Notes: generated from the sequence alone by a model not told the origin. A stretch of 64,000 nucleotides of DNA from Burkholderia anthina (GCF_902498995.1 NZ_CABVLY010000006.1:1-64000); one strand, 5' to 3'; shown: positions 25,576-35,387, counted from the stretch's first letter. A program made the numbers and translations.

Positions 25576-26655
25576 TCATTTCGCGTCTCCCGCGTAGACG
25601 AGCGTGCGCGCCGGCGCCACGCGCAGGCGCAGCCGTTCGCCTTCGGCGAATTCGCCGGCCACGCGCGCCCAGATCGGGCCGAACGGCGTGGTGGCGCGGA
25701 TCAGCGAATCGCGGCCGCCGTACTCGAGCGTGTCGACGGTCGCGTCGAACGCGTTGTCGGCGCTTTCCGTCGCGCGTTCGATATCGTCGGGACGCAGCGC
25801 GACCAGCACGTCCTTGCCGTCGAAACCGGCCATCGGCACGCCCGCGAGGCGCACGCCGGCGGCCGTGACGTTCACGTGATCGCCGGCCATCCCTTCCAGC
25901 GTGAACGGCAGCACGTTGCGATAGCCCATGAAGCGCGCGACGTGCAGGTTGTGCGGGCGCGTGTACACGTCCTTCGGCGACGCGACCTGCTGCACGACGC
26001 CCTCCTTCATCACGACGATCCGGTCGGCCATCGACAGCGCCTCGTCCTGGTCGTGCGTCACGTAGATCGTCGCGCGTTCGAGCTGCGTGTGGATGCGGCG
26101 GATCTCGGCCCGCATCTCGATGCGCAGCTTCGTGTCGAGGTTCGACAGCGGCTCGTCCATCAGCACCAGCGGCGGCTCGATGACGATCGCGCGCGCGATC
26201 GCGACGCGCTGCTGCTGGCCGCCCGACAGCTGCCCGGGCAGCTTGCCTTCGTGGCCGACGAGCTGCACGAGTTCGAGCGCCTGCTGCGCGCGCCGCCGCG
26301 TTTCCTGCTTCGGCACGCCGCGCATCTTCAGCCCGAAGCCGACGTTCTCGAGCACCGACATGTGCGGAAACAGCGCGTAGTTCTGGAACACCATCCCGAA
26401 GCCGCGGCGCTCGGGCGGCAGCACGTCGATGCGCGTGTCGTCGAGCCAGATGCCGCCGCTCGTGAGCGGCTGCAGCCCGGCAATGCAGTTCAGCGCGGTC
26501 GATTTGCCGCAACCGGACGGGCCGAGCAGCGCGATGAACTCGCCGCGCCTGATATCGAGATCGAGCCCGTTCAGTGCGGCGACCTGCGCGCCCTCCGCAT
26601 TGGTGAAGCTGCGGCACACGCCGTCGAGCCGCAGCCGTTCGAAACTGTGCTTCAT
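25576..26655 (-). CDS. ABC transporter ATP-binding protein
   Basis: A 359-residue ATPase of the PotA/FbpC type. Walker A is GPSGCGKST, the signature is LSGGQQQRVAIARA, Walker B is PPLVLMDEP followed by the D-loop LSNLDTK, and the switch His is in YVTHDQDEAL. A C-terminal TOBE-like regulatory domain of about 110 residues follows. It energises the importer formed by the two downstream permeases and the upstream binding protein. Confidence 0.93.
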   Translation of the reverse strand: MKHSFERLRLDGVCRSFTNAEGAQVAALNGLDLDIRRGEFIALLGPSGCGKSTALNCIAGLQPLTSGGIWLDDTRIDVLPPERRGFGMVFQNYALFPHMSVLENVGFGLKMRGVPKQETRRRAQQALELVQLVGHEGKLPGQLSGGQQQRVAIARAIVIEPPLVLMDEPLSNLDTKLRIEMRAEIRRIHTQLERATIYVTHDQDEALSMADRIVVMKEGVVQQVASPKDVYTRPHNLHVARFMGYRNVLPFTLEGMAGDHVNVTAAGVRLAGVPMAGFDGKDVLVALRPDDIERATESADNAFDATVDTLEYGGRDSLIRATTPFGPIWARVAGEFAEGERLRLRVAPARTLVYAGDAK

Positions 26656-26704
26656 TACGCGAACTCCGTCGGCGCGGGCGCCGCAGCGCCCGCGGGTTCA
26701 TGCG

Positions 26705-27871
26705 TCATTTCGACTTCTGCGAACCGATCTCGCGGTCCCACTTCTGGAACGCGGCGACCATCGCCTGCGCGCTGAGCGGCTGCACGTGCGGATGATCGGC
26801 CAGCAGCCTGGCGTACTCGGGGCGGCCGAATTTCTTGATGACGTCCTGGCTGTGCGCGGGCGCCATCTCCAGCGTCACGCCCTTTACCGCCGGGCCCGGA
26901 TAGAAGTAGCCGTCGTCGTAGGTCATCGCCTGCTGCGGCGGCTCGAGCAGGAAGTTCATCAGCTTGAACAGCACGTCGAGCTTGTCCTTCGGCACGCCCT
27001 TCGGGATCACCATGTAGTGCGCGTCGTTGACCCACGTCATATTGTCGAACGCCTGGATCCGGAAATCGGCCGGCACGATGCCGAGCGCGCGCGGGTTGAT
27101 GTCCCAGCCGGTGACGGTCACGGTCATGTCGCGCGTGCCTTCGCCGAGCTCCTTCATCACCGCCGACGTGCCGCCCGGGTAGTACGGGATGCAGTCGTCG
27201 AGCTGCTTCAAGAACGCCCAGGTCTTGTCCCAGCCGTTGATCGGATCCTGCGGGTTCTTGTCGCCGAGCACGTACGGCAGCCCCATCAGGAACGTGCGGC
27301 CCGGGCCCGAGTTCGCCGGGCGCGCGTAGATCAGCTTGTTCGGATGCGCCTTGCACCACGCGAGCAGCTGGGCGGGCGTCTTCGGCGGATCGCCGACCTT
27401 GGCCGGGTTGTATTCGAGCAGCGGGCCGGCCGGCATGTAGGTCACTTCGAGGCCGAAGCCCTGCGCGAGATCCTGCATCTTGCGCGGGCCGGGCGCGTAC
27501 TTGTCGAGCACGCCGGGGAACGCGCCCGCGTTGTCGGGCAGCAGCTTGAGCCAGAGGTTCTGCTCGATGCCGGCGGCCAGCGCGTCGGTGCCGGTCAGCA
27601 CGAGGTCGATGTCGGAGCGCCCCGCCGCCTGCATCGCCTTGATCTTGCCCGGCAGCTGCGGCGCGGGCGCATTCGTGAACGTGACGTTCGACACGAGATT
27701 CGGGTTCTTGTCCTTGAAGGCCTCGATGGCCTTCTGCGTCAGTTGCAGGTTGCCCGCGACGTCGACGACATTCAGCGACACGGGGGCCGCGACGGCCGCC
27801 GCGGCCGACAGCGTGAAGCCCAGCGCCAGGGCGATTCGGCAGACGCGGCGCCCGATCGTGGTTGTGTTCAT
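26705..27871 (-). CDS. ABC transporter periplasmic solute-binding protein
   Basis: A 388-residue extracellular binding protein of the family-1/PotD-like type. A signal peptide (MNTTTIGRRVCRIALALGF, then an Ala-rich cleavage region) precedes mature VSLNVVDVAGNLQLTQ. The central GRSDIDLVLTGTDAL and YARPANSGPGRTFLMGLPY segments line the cleft in such proteins. It is the first gene of the importer operon. Substrate unknown. A large inverted repeat lies about 65 bp upstream. Confidence 0.9.
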   Translation of the reverse strand: MNTTTIGRRVCRIALALGFTLSAAAAVAAPVSLNVVDVAGNLQLTQKAIEAFKDKNPNLVSNVTFTNAPAPQLPGKIKAMQAAGRSDIDLVLTGTDALAAGIEQNLWLKLLPDNAGAFPGVLDKYAPGPRKMQDLAQGFGLEVTYMPAGPLLEYNPAKVGDPPKTPAQLLAWCKAHPNKLIYARPANSGPGRTFLMGLPYVLGDKNPQDPINGWDKTWAFLKQLDDCIPYYPGGTSAVMKELGEGTRDMTVTVTGWDINPRALGIVPADFRIQAFDNMTWVNDAHYMVIPKGVPKDKLDVLFKLMNFLLEPPQQAMTYDDGYFYPGPAVKGVTLEMAPAHSQDVIKKFGRPEYARLLADHPHVQPLSAQAMVAAFQKWDREIGSQKSK

Positions 27872-27935
27872 GTCTCCTCACTTCGGTCGGTGGATGGGAC
27901 CTTTCTTTCAGGAAATCATGACGGCGTTATACGAT

Positions 27936-28022
27936 GTCGGTCAACAAAAAACCGAGCGGCGCGGGGCGGGAGTTTCCCTAACAAAAACCTTCCGTTTGTT
28001 GAGGATTTACTGATTGACCGAC
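27936..28022. promoter_or_regulatory. Nested inverted repeats upstream of the ABC importer operon
   Basis: Outer arms GTCGGTCAA (27936-27944) and TTGACCGAC (28014-28022) are perfect. Inner arms TCAACAAA (27941-27948) and TTTGTTGA (27995-28002) are also perfect. They sit in the promoter region of the solute-binding protein gene. The wider gap to 28362 is GC-rich and holds no supported gene. Confidence 0.45.
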
Positions 28023-28362
28023 TTCGTGGCGCCGCGTGGCAATGGACGTGCGGCGTGTTAGGACGTCGTATATCAATAGCCGCTGAAATGAAATCGGTTC
28101 ATGCCGCCGCGCCGGCCCGGGTACGGATGCGGCACGACTTCCGACGACGCGGTGCCGTGCCGTGCGGCACGGCGCGATGCATGCCGCGACGCCGGGTCGC
28201 CGTCTGCAGCGATCGCGGGGATCGGCTACAGTGGGCGTTTTCGGCGCGCCCCGCCCGCCATGCCGATGCGATCGTCCCGTTCCTGCCGCCGTGCCGGGGG
28301 CCCGCGGCGACGCGCGGCAGGCCGGCGGCGCGCGGATCCTCCACGTTGACGAGCGAACCTCC

Positions 28363-29067
28363 ATGCCCGATCTGTCCGCCTTCCCGATCACGAAAAAATG
28401 GCCGGCCCAGCATCCCGACCGTCTCCAGCTGTACTCGCTGCCGACGCCGAACGGCGTCAAGGTGTCGATCATGCTCGAGGAAACCGGCCTGCCGTACGAG
28501 CCGCATCTCGTGCGTTTCGACACGAACGACCAGTTGTCGCCCGAATTCCTGTCGCTGAACCCGAACAACAAGATCCCGGCGATCATCGATCCGGACGGCC
28601 CGGACGGAAAACCGCTGCCGCTGTTTGAATCGGGCGCGATCCTGATCTATCTCGCGGACAAGACGGGCCAGCTGATTCCGAAGGACCTCGCCGGCCGCTA
28701 CGAGACGATCCAGTGGGTGATGTTCCAGATGGGCGGCATCGGTCCGATGTTCGGCCAGGTCGGCTTCTTCCACAAGTTCGCCGGCCGCGACTACGAGGAC
28801 AAGCGGCCGCGCGACCGCTACGTCGCCGAATCGAAGCGCCTGCTCGGCGTGCTCGATGCGCATCTGGCGAACCGCAAGTGGGTGATGGGCGATACGTACA
28901 CGATCGCCGACATCGCGATCTTCCCGTGGGTGCGCAACCTCGTCGGGTTCTATGAGGCCGGCGATCTCGTCGGCTTCGGCGAGTTCCGCCACGTCGCACG
29001 CGCGCTCGAAGCGTTCGTTGCGCGCCCGGCCGTCGCGCGCGGGCTCAATATCCCGGCTCGCGACTGA
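28363..29067 (+). CDS. Glutathione S-transferase (YfcG/Ure2-like)
   Basis: A 234-residue glutathione transferase. The thioredoxin-like N-domain has LYSLPTPNGVKVSIMLEE, where the Asn-Gly context marks the nu/Ure2p-like disulfide-bond oxidoreductase group. It also has NPNNKIPAIIDPDG with the cis-Pro and FESGAILIYLADKTG binding the glutathione gamma-glutamyl. The all-helical C-domain ends with the folding motif YTIADIAIFPWVRNL. The frame is open from 28162, and ATG 28363 matches the family start. It probably acts as a glutathione-dependent reductase in the cytoplasm. Confidence 0.92.
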   Translation: MPDLSAFPITKKWPAQHPDRLQLYSLPTPNGVKVSIMLEETGLPYEPHLVRFDTNDQLSPEFLSLNPNNKIPAIIDPDGPDGKPLPLFESGAILIYLADKTGQLIPKDLAGRYETIQWVMFQMGGIGPMFGQVGFFHKFAGRDYEDKRPRDRYVAESKRLLGVLDAHLANRKWVMGDTYTIADIAIFPWVRNLVGFYEAGDLVGFGEFRHVARALEAFVARPAVARGLNIPARD

Positions 29068-29101
29068 GCTGCGCAGCGGGCTGCCCGCTGCCTGTCCGGC
29101 T

Positions 29102-29128
29102 CGCCGCATCGCGCGGCGGGCGGTTTTC
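29102..29128. terminator. Hairpin terminator between convergent genes
   Basis: CGCCGC / GCGGCG arms with a short loop, then GGGCGGTTTT, 34 bp after the glutathione transferase stop and in front of the convergent MarR gene. Confidence 0.45.
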
Positions 29129-29189
29129 CCGCTTCCCTTCTGCGTGTCCGGCTTCCGCTCGTTGCGTCCGGCGTGACGATCCGGCGCAG

Positions 29190-29702
29190 CTATTTCACGG
29201 CCGACGCCGACGCTTGTTTCCCCCATCCCGCCAGCAGTTTCTCCAGCAACGTCGAAAGTTGCGCCTGCTCCGCCTCCGACAACGCGGCCAGCATCGCGCG
29301 CTGATTGTCGACGTGCGCGACCACCGCGTCGTCGATCAGCGCGCGGCCGGCGTCCGTCAGCGCGACGAGCGTGCCGCGTCCGTCGGCCGGGTTCGGCCGG
29401 CGCTCGACCCAGCCGGCCTTCTGCAGCCGGTCGATGCGTGCGGTCATGCCGCCCGACGACATCATCAGCGCGTCGTACAGCGCGGTCGGCGTCAACGCGA
29501 ACGGCGCGCCGCTGCGCCGCAGCGTCGCCAGCACGTCGAATTCGCCCGGCTGCATCCCGTAGCGCGCAAACAGCGGATTGAGGCCGTCGCGCGCGATCAC
29601 GAGCGCCGCCTCCTGCAACCGTCCCATCACGAGCATCGACGACGCATCCAGATCCGGACGCTCGACGCGCCACTGCGCGAGCGCATACGCGGCTCGATCC
29701 AT
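29190..29702 (-). CDS. MarR-family transcriptional regulator
   Basis: A 170-residue MarR-type winged-helix regulator: LNPLFARYGMQPGEFDVLAT, then the recognition helix MMSSGGMTARIDRLQKAGW and the wing RRPNPADGRGTLVAL with the conserved Asp-x-Arg. ATG 29702 follows a near-perfect AGGAGG, preferred over an upstream start at 29720. It is divergent from a CynX/NimT-type MFS gene. Two tandem palindromes between the two genes are probable binding sites, so it likely represses both. Confidence 0.92.
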   Translation of the reverse strand: MDRAAYALAQWRVERPDLDASSMLVMGRLQEAALVIARDGLNPLFARYGMQPGEFDVLATLRRSGAPFALTPTALYDALMMSSGGMTARIDRLQKAGWVERRPNPADGRGTLVALTDAGRALIDDAVVAHVDNQRAMLAALSEAEQAQLSTLLEKLLAGWGKQASASAVK

Positions 29703-29725
29703 TAACCCTCCTCGGTTCACCAGTT

Positions 29726-29769
29726 ATCTTGACGTCGAGACAAATCAGCATTTATCTTGATGTCGAGAT
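29726..29769. promoter_or_regulatory. Tandem MarR operator sites
   Basis: TTATCTTGACGTCGAGACA and TTATCTTGATGTCGAGATA occur 28 bp apart (palindromic cores from 29726 and 29754). Cores of the type ATCTTGA-TG-TCGAGAT are known targets of several MarR-family proteins. They occupy the shared promoter region of the MarR gene and the MFS gene. Confidence 0.75.
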
Positions 29770-29834
29770 ACTTTACATGAAAACGCACGGTTCCCCCGAC
29801 GGCGGCGCCGTGCATCGATATCGAGGGCCGTTTG

Positions 29835-31034
29835 ATGAATCGCTCGACTTCCCCCGGCTGGCGGCTGGCCGCCATCGTACTGGTCGGACTGAACCTGCGG
29901 CCGGCGCTGGCCGCGATCGGTCCGCTGCTCGACATGATCCAGCGCGCGACCGGCATCGGCGACGGCGCGGCGAGCCTGCTGACCACGATCCCGATCCTGC
30001 TGATGGGCCTCGGCGCATTGAGCGCGCGGCGATTGCAGCGCGCGACGGGCATCGCGGGCGGCGTATGGCTCGGTGTCGCGTTGATCGGGTTCGCGTGCGC
30101 ATCGCGCATCGGCGCGCAGCATGCGTGGCTGCTGCTGGCGAGCGCGTGCTGCGCGGGCATCGGAATCGCGCTGGTGCAGGCGCTGCTGCCGGGATTCATC
30201 AAGGCGCAATTCGCGACGCGCATCGGTGGCGCGATGGGCGTTTATTCGACGTCGATCATGGGAGGCGCGGTGCTCGCGAGCGTCGTCGCGCCGTTTGCCG
30301 CGGCGCGCTGGGGCTGGCTCGCGGCGCTTGCGGGCTGGGCGTTGCCGGCCGCGATCGCGGCGATCGCATGGCCGCTGGCCAGCCGCGGCGGCGATGCGGA
30401 CGCGTTCGGCGCGGCTGCGGCTTCGACGCCGGCCACGCATGCGCAACCGTCACGCCCGTCGCGCTCGCCGCGCGCATGGCGGCTCGCGGCGTTCTTCGGG
30501 ATCGCGACGGGCGCATACACGCTGGTGCTGGCATGGCTGCCGCCGTACTACATGCGGCTCGGCTGGTCGCCGACAGCGGCCGGCACCCTGCTCGGCGGCG
30601 TGACGCTCGCGGAAGTGGTCGCGGGGCTGACGATCTCGGCGACGATCGACCGCCTGCCCGATCGCCGGCCCGCGCTGCACGCGGCGATCGCGTCGCTGCT
30701 CGCCGGGTTGCTGGTGATGCTGGCCGCACCGCAGGCGCTCGCGTTGCCGGCCGCGCTGCTGCTGGGAGCCGGGATCGGCGCGCTGTTTCCGCTGTCGCTG
30801 ATCGTCACCGTCGATCACGCGGCGACGCCGGCCGATGCGGCATCGCTGACGGGGTTCGTGCAGGGTATCGGCTATCTGATCGCGGGGCTGTTTCCGTTCG
30901 CGGCGGGCGTGGTGCGCCAGCATCTCGCGGATCTGTCGCCCGCGTGGATCGCGATGGCTTGCCTGTGTGTCGTGCTGTTCGCGCTGGCCGCGGGATTCGC
31001 GCCGCAGTTTGCGCGTCGCGCCGCGCGGGCGTAA
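29835..31034 (+). CDS. CynX/NimT-family MFS transporter
   Basis: A 399-residue 12-helix carrier. The first helix segment WRLAAIVLVGLNLRPALAAI followed by GPLLDMIQRATG is characteristic of the CynX/NimT (cyanate/nitroimidazole) branch. An in-frame TTG lies one codon upstream of ATG 29835, which I prefer. It is divergent from a MarR repressor with tandem operators between, a common design for inducible efflux pumps. The ligand and substrate are unknown. Confidence 0.9.
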   Translation: MNRSTSPGWRLAAIVLVGLNLRPALAAIGPLLDMIQRATGIGDGAASLLTTIPILLMGLGALSARRLQRATGIAGGVWLGVALIGFACASRIGAQHAWLLLASACCAGIGIALVQALLPGFIKAQFATRIGGAMGVYSTSIMGGAVLASVVAPFAAARWGWLAALAGWALPAAIAAIAWPLASRGGDADAFGAAAASTPATHAQPSRPSRSPRAWRLAAFFGIATGAYTLVLAWLPPYYMRLGWSPTAAGTLLGGVTLAEVVAGLTISATIDRLPDRRPALHAAIASLLAGLLVMLAAPQALALPAALLLGAGIGALFPLSLIVTVDHAATPADAASLTGFVQGIGYLIAGLFPFAAGVVRQHLADLSPAWIAMACLCVVLFALAAGFAPQFARRAARA

Positions 31035-31083
31035 CGCACGTCAGATGCGGGGGATGACGGGCGAGCCTGATCGTACGACGGCC

Positions 31084-31812
31084 TCAGCCTCCGCTCGCAT
31101 AGAGCGTCGAATCCGCGAACCCTTCGGCATCGAGCACGCGCCCGATCAGGATCAGCGCGGTGCGTTCGATCTGCGTGCCCTGCACCTTGCCGACGATGTC
31201 GGCAAGCGTGCCGGTCACGCGCGCCTCGTCGGGCCAGCTCGCGCGATAGATCACCGCGACCGGGCACGCGGGCCCGTAGTGCGGCAGCACTTCGTCGACG
31301 ATCCGCGCGAGATGCCGCACGCCGAGATGAATCGCGAGCGTCGCGCGATGCGCGGCGAGCGAACCGAGCGCTTCGCCTTCAGGCATCGTCGTCTTGCCCG
31401 CGAAGCGCGTGAGGATCACCGTCTGCGCGATGCCGGGCAGGGTCAGCTCGACGCCGAGCGTCGCCGCGCACGCGGCCGTGGCCGTCACCCCGGGGACGAT
31501 TTCATACGGAATCCCGAGCGCCTTCAGCCGGCGCATCTGCTCGCCGATCGCGCCGTACAGCGACGGATCGCCCGAATGCACGCGCGCGACGTCCTGCCCT
31601 TTCGCATGCGCGTCGGCGAGCAGCGTGACGATCGTATCGAGGTCGAGCTCGGCCGTATTGACGACCTGTTCCGCGCGATGGCCGTCGAGCACGGCCGGCG
31701 GCACGAGCGAACCGGCATACAGGATCACCGGGCACGCGCGCACGAGGCGCTGGCCCTTCACCGTGATCAGCTCCGGGTCGCCGGGGCCCGCGCCGATGAA
31801 ATACACCGTCAT
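31084..31812 (-). CDS. cobM: Precorrin-4 C11-methyltransferase
   Basis: A 242-residue SAM-dependent tetrapyrrole methylase (CobM/CbiF) that methylates C-11 of precorrin-4. The N-terminal VYFIGAGPGDPELITVKGQR is the family loop that binds SAM. ILYAGSLVPPAVL and VHSGDPSLYGAIGEQM are diagnostic of CobM, and EIVPGVTATAACAATLGVEL follows. It is the last gene of the leftward cobL-cbiD-cobK-cobM set, 43 bp after cobK. It acts in the cytoplasm upstream of CbiD. Confidence 0.95.
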   Translation of the reverse strand: MTVYFIGAGPGDPELITVKGQRLVRACPVILYAGSLVPPAVLDGHRAEQVVNTAELDLDTIVTLLADAHAKGQDVARVHSGDPSLYGAIGEQMRRLKALGIPYEIVPGVTATAACAATLGVELTLPGIAQTVILTRFAGKTTMPEGEALGSLAAHRATLAIHLGVRHLARIVDEVLPHYGPACPVAVIYRASWPDEARVTGTLADIVGKVQGTQIERTALILIGRVLDAEGFADSTLYASGG

Positions 31813-31855
31813 CGAAAATTCTCCGTCAATTCATTGTGCAGCCGGGCGCGCCGCA

Positions 31856-32596
31856 TCACGCGCGCGCGGCCGGATCGAGTGCATCGAGCAGCGCGGCGGC
31901 CGAGTCGAACGCGCGATCGGCATCGGGCAGCGGCGGCCGGCGCAACATCACGACCGGCAGCCGGCGTTCGCGTGCAACCTCGAGCTTGGCTTCGGTCGCC
32001 GCGCCGCCGCTGTTCTTGCTGACCACGACGTCGATACCCGCGAGCGCGAGCAGCGCGCGTTCGCCGTCGAGCGTGAACGGCCCGCGCGCGGCGACGACCT
32101 GTGCGCGCGCGTTGCCGGGATGCGGATCGAGGCAGCGCACCAGCCAGAACTGGTGCGGCGGGATGTCGTCGAGATGCGCGAGCGGTTCGCGGCCGAGCGT
32201 GAACAGCGGCCGCCGGAACGGCGCGAGCGCGGCTTCGATGCCGGCCCAGTCGTCGACCATCCGCCAGTCGTCGCCGGGCCCGGGCGTCCACGGTGCGCGG
32301 CGCAGCGCCCATAGCGGCACGCCGGCGCCGCGCGCGGCGGCCGCCGCGTTCGCGCTGATTTGCGCGGCATACGGATGCGTGGCATCGATCACGAGACCGA
32401 TATCCGCGCTGCGCAGATAGGCGGCAAGCCCCGCCGCGCCGCCGAAGCCGCCAACGCGCACGTCGCAGCGCAAATCGTCGGGCACCTTGCCGAGGCCCGC
32501 GAGGCTGTAGACGTGTCGCGGGCCGAGCGCGCGTGCGATCTTCAGCGCGTCGCCGGTGCCGCCGAGCAACAGGATGCGGGTGTTCATGGCGTTCAT
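31856..32596 (-). CDS. cobK: Precorrin-6A reductase
   Basis: A 246-residue NADPH-dependent reductase converting precorrin-6A to dihydro-precorrin-6B. The dinucleotide-binding start is [18 protein letters not shown] (glycines at 12, 13 and 15). [13 protein letters not shown] is the CobK/CbiJ signature, and [15 protein letters not shown] lies near the C-terminus. ATG 32596 overlaps the cbiD stop in an ATGA arrangement. A second ATG three codons later is possible. Confidence 0.93.
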   Translation of the reverse strand: MNAMNTRILLLGGTGDALKIARALGPRHVYSLAGLGKVPDDLRCDVRVGGFGGAAGLAAYLRSADIGLVIDATHPYAAQISANAAAAARGAGVPLWALRRAPWTPGPGDDWRMVDDWAGIEAALAPFRRPLFTLGREPLAHLDDIPPHQFWLVRCLDPHPGNARAQVVAARGPFTLDGERALLALAGIDVVVSKNSGGAATEAKLEVARERRLPVVMLRRPPLPDADRAFDSAAALLDALDPAARA

Positions 32597-33681
32597 CGCG
32601 CGTCTCCGACGAAGCGGCCTTGCCGGTCGATCGCGAACATCTCGACGGCGACCGAGGCCGGCACGATGTCGCGCGCGACGCGCAGTGCATGCGCGCAGAC
32701 GATGTCGCCGAGCGGTACGCCGCCGGCCTGCGCGAGCTTCAGCGCTTCCTGGCTCGTGTTCGCGGCGCGCATCGCGGCCTGCAGCGCGTCGTTCGCGCCG
32801 GCCTCCGACGCCCACTGCGCAAGCAGCGGCAGGTCGATGCTCGAATGGCGGCTGTGCAGGTCGAGATGGCCGGCCGCGAGCTTGCTGAGCTTGCCGAACC
32901 CGCCGCACATCGACAGGCGCGCGACGGGCGCGCGGCGCAGGTGCTTGAGCACCGCGCCCGCGAAATCGCCCATTTCGATCAGCGCCATGTCGGGCAGGCC
33001 GTAATGCGCGCGCATCGCGTCCTCGCTCGCGTTGCCGGTACACGCGGCGATGTGCGCGATGCCGTTCGCGCGCGCGACGTCGATGCCCTGGTGGATCGAC
33101 GCGATGTACGCGGAACACGAGAACGGCCGCACGATGCCGGTCGTGCCGAGGATCGACAGCCCGCCGACGATCCCGAGGCGCGGGTTCATCGTCTTCAACG
33201 CGAGCGCCTCGCCGCCCTCGACGCCGATCGTCACGTCGAAGCCTCCCGTATGGCCGTATTCGGCGGCGAGCGCGTCGAGGTGGGTTGTCATCATCTGGCG
33301 TGGCACCGGATTGATCGCCGGTTCGCCGACCGGCAGCGTGAGCCCCGCGCGCGTGACCGTGCCGACACCCGGCCCCGCATGAAAGCGCACGCCCGGCGTC
33401 GCGGCGAGCGCGACGCGCGCGAAGATCAGCGCGCCGTGCGTGACGTCGGGATCGTCGCCGGCGTCCTTCAGCGTGCCGGCTTCGGCGCCGTCGGCCGTGG
33501 TGCGGCAGAACTCGAGCCGCATCATTACGCGCTGCCCCTTCGGCAGCACGATTTCGACTGCATCGTCCGCGCGGCCCGCGAGCAGCAGGCGCGCGGCGGC
33601 GAGCGACGTCGCGGTCGCGCAGCTGCCGGTCGTGTAGCCGAACCGCAGCGGCGCCGGTTGTTCGGGAGTTTCGTCGCGCAT
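32593..33681 (-). CDS. cbiD: Cobalt-precorrin-5B C1-methyltransferase CbiD
   Basis: A 362-residue CbiD enzyme, which methylates C-1 during corrin synthesis. The defining N-terminal motif is [17 protein letters not shown] (residues 14-30). [20 protein letters not shown] and [15 protein letters not shown] are further family marks. CbiD belongs to the anaerobic pathway, where it replaces the unrelated CobF, yet here it sits among oxygen-dependent cob genes. It overlaps cobK downstream and shares one base with the cobL stop upstream. Confidence 0.95.
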   Translation of the reverse strand: MRDETPEQPAPLRFGYTTGSCATATSLAAARLLLAGRADDAVEIVLPKGQRVMMRLEFCRTTADGAEAGTLKDAGDDPDVTHGALIFARVALAATPGVRFHAGPGVGTVTRAGLTLPVGEPAINPVPRQMMTTHLDALAAEYGHTGGFDVTIGVEGGEALALKTMNPRLGIVGGLSILGTTGIVRPFSCSAYIASIHQGIDVARANGIAHIAACTGNASEDAMRAHYGLPDMALIEMGDFAGAVLKHLRRAPVARLSMCGGFGKLSKLAAGHLDLHSRHSSIDLPLLAQWASEAGANDALQAAMRAANTSQEALKLAQAGGVPLGDIVCAHALRVARDIVPASVAVEMFAIDRQGRFVGDAR

Positions 33682-34925
33682 CACGCGAGGTCCGCGAGGT
33701 TCGACAGGCCGGTTGCCGTGGCGTCCGGCTTGCGCACGTCGTACAGCGTGACGGGCAACGGTTGCCGCCACGTGTCGAAGCGGCCGAGCGGCTCCGCGTG
33801 CGCGAGCGATACGCGCATGAGCGTGCCGCCGTGCGCATCGCGCCACGCGGCGAGCGCCAGCTCGCCCTGCAGCGTGACCGCGTTCGCGACGAGCCGGCCG
33901 CCGGGCTTCAGCGCCGACCAGCACGCGTCGAGCACGCCGGGCGCCGTCGCGCCACCGCCGACGAAGATCGCGTCGGGCGCGGCGAGCCCCGCGAGCGCAT
34001 CGGGCGCACGCCCCGCGACGAGTTGCAGGCCCGGCACGCCGAGCGCGTCGCGGTTGTGCTCGATGAAGCGCTGCCGCTCGGCGTGCGATTCGATCGCGAT
34101 CGCCTGGCACGATGGATGCGCGCGCATCCATTCGATGCCGATCGAGCCGCTGCCCGCGCCGACGTCCCACAGCAGTTCGCCGGGTGCGGGCGCGAGGCGC
34201 CCGAGCGTGAGCGCGCGCATGTCGCGCTTGGTGAGCTGGCCGTCGTGGCGGTACGCATCGTCGGGCAAGCCGGGCGTGAGCGCGCGGCGCGGTGCGTCGG
34301 GGCCGGCCCGGCAGTCGAGCGCGACGAGATTGAGCGCGGCCGTTTCGTCGACGCTCCAGTCCTGCGCGAGGCCGTCGATGCGCCGTTCCAGCGGGCCGCC
34401 GAGATGTTCGAACACGCTGATGCGCGTCGGGCCGAAGCCGCGTGCCGTGAGCTCGGCGGCGACCGTGGCCGGCGTGCGGCCGTCCGCGCTCAGCACGAAC
34501 AGGCGCCGGCCCGGCAACAGGTGGCGCGCGAGCGTCGCGAGCGGGCGACCGACGAGCGACACCGCGCCGATGTCCTGCAACGCCCAGCCGAGCCGCGCGG
34601 CCGCGAGCGACAGCGACGACGGGGCGGGCAGCACGCGCCACTCGTCGGGGAGCAGTTCGCGCGCGAGCGTCGCGCCGACGCCGAACAGCATCGGGTCGCC
34701 GCTCGCGAGCACGCAAACGGGCGAGCCGCGGCGCGCGAGCAGGCCCGACAGGTCGAACGGAGACGGCCACGTTTCGCGCGCGGCCGGCAGCCGCGCGGGC
34801 AGCATGTCGAGGTGCCGCTTCGCGCCGACCACCCGCGTCGCGTCGAGCAGCGCGCGCCGCGCGCTGCGTCCGAGCCCCGCGTAGCCGTCGTCGCCGATGC
34901 CCACTACCGTCAGCCACGCCGTCAT
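33681..34925 (-). CDS. cobL: Bifunctional precorrin-6Y C5,15-methyltransferase (decarboxylating)
   Basis: A 414-residue fusion: an N-terminal CbiE tetrapyrrole methylase (about residues 1-200, [14 protein letters not shown]) and a C-terminal CbiT SAM methyltransferase (about 230-414, SAM loop [16 protein letters not shown]). It methylates C-5 and C-15 and decarboxylates the C-12 acetate chain. The open frame runs to 35090. ATG 34925 follows GGGAAGG and begins the homologous region [14 protein letters not shown]. It heads the leftward operon. No cobalamin riboswitch lies on its own strand. Confidence 0.94.
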   Translation of the reverse strand: MTAWLTVVGIGDDGYAGLGRSARRALLDATRVVGAKRHLDMLPARLPAARETWPSPFDLSGLLARRGSPVCVLASGDPMLFGVGATLARELLPDEWRVLPAPSSLSLAAARLGWALQDIGAVSLVGRPLATLARHLLPGRRLFVLSADGRTPATVAAELTARGFGPTRISVFEHLGGPLERRIDGLAQDWSVDETAALNLVALDCRAGPDAPRRALTPGLPDDAYRHDGQLTKRDMRALTLGRLAPAPGELLWDVGAGSGSIGIEWMRAHPSCQAIAIESHAERQRFIEHNRDALGVPGLQLVAGRAPDALAGLAAPDAIFVGGGATAPGVLDACWSALKPGGRLVANAVTLQGELALAAWRDAHGGTLMRVSLAHAEPLGRFDTWRQPLPVTLYDVRKPDATATGLSNLADLA

Positions 34926-35134
34926 GCACCCTTCCCCATCGTTCGATTCCATCGAGTCGCCGCGCGGCGGCCGTAAAGGCGCCGGTGCGGCCGTCCGCAT
35001 TGCGAAAGTCGGCATGGTACCGTGTTCCACCGCGCGTTTCATCTGCCGGCCCGCCGCCCCGCACCGTGTTTTGCCCCGGCTCCGGCGCATGGCCGGGCGG
35101 TCGCGAAGCGCCGTCGAAATCGGGTATCCTACGG

Positions 35135-35308
35135 CCGTTCGATCGCCGGTGCCCTTCGGGGCCGAAGAGGGAACACGGGGCGCGCGTCGCGCCGCCGTGG
35201 CTGCCCCCGCAACTGTAGACAGCGAGCCGATCTCCCTTTCATGCCACTGGTTTCACCGGGAAGGCCGGGAGCAGGCGCCGACCTGTCAGCCAGGAGACCT
35301 GCCGGCCT
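35135..35308 (+). ncRNA. Cobalamin riboswitch upstream of cobG
   Basis: The + strand shows the conserved elements in order: GGTGCC then GAGGGAACACGGGG, the core GCTGCCCCCGCAACTGTAGA, GCCACTG with GGGAAGGCC (the B12-box side), and GTCAGCCAGGAGACCTGCC at the end. Adenosylcobalamin binding to this fold normally represses downstream translation or transcription. The target is the cobG-cobH-cobI-cobJ operon. Confidence 0.95.
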
Positions 35309-35387
35309 GAAAGTGCGTGCGTGCCAGCCGGCGTCGGGCGGGGTGTACCGATGCGTTGGCCGCTGCGCGACACTGTCCCGTATTCCG

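Noticed and set aside
35022..35387. Upstream extension of cobG through the riboswitch
   Set aside because: The frame is open, but the region is the riboswitch and CobG homology begins only after about 35415. The extension is non-coding.
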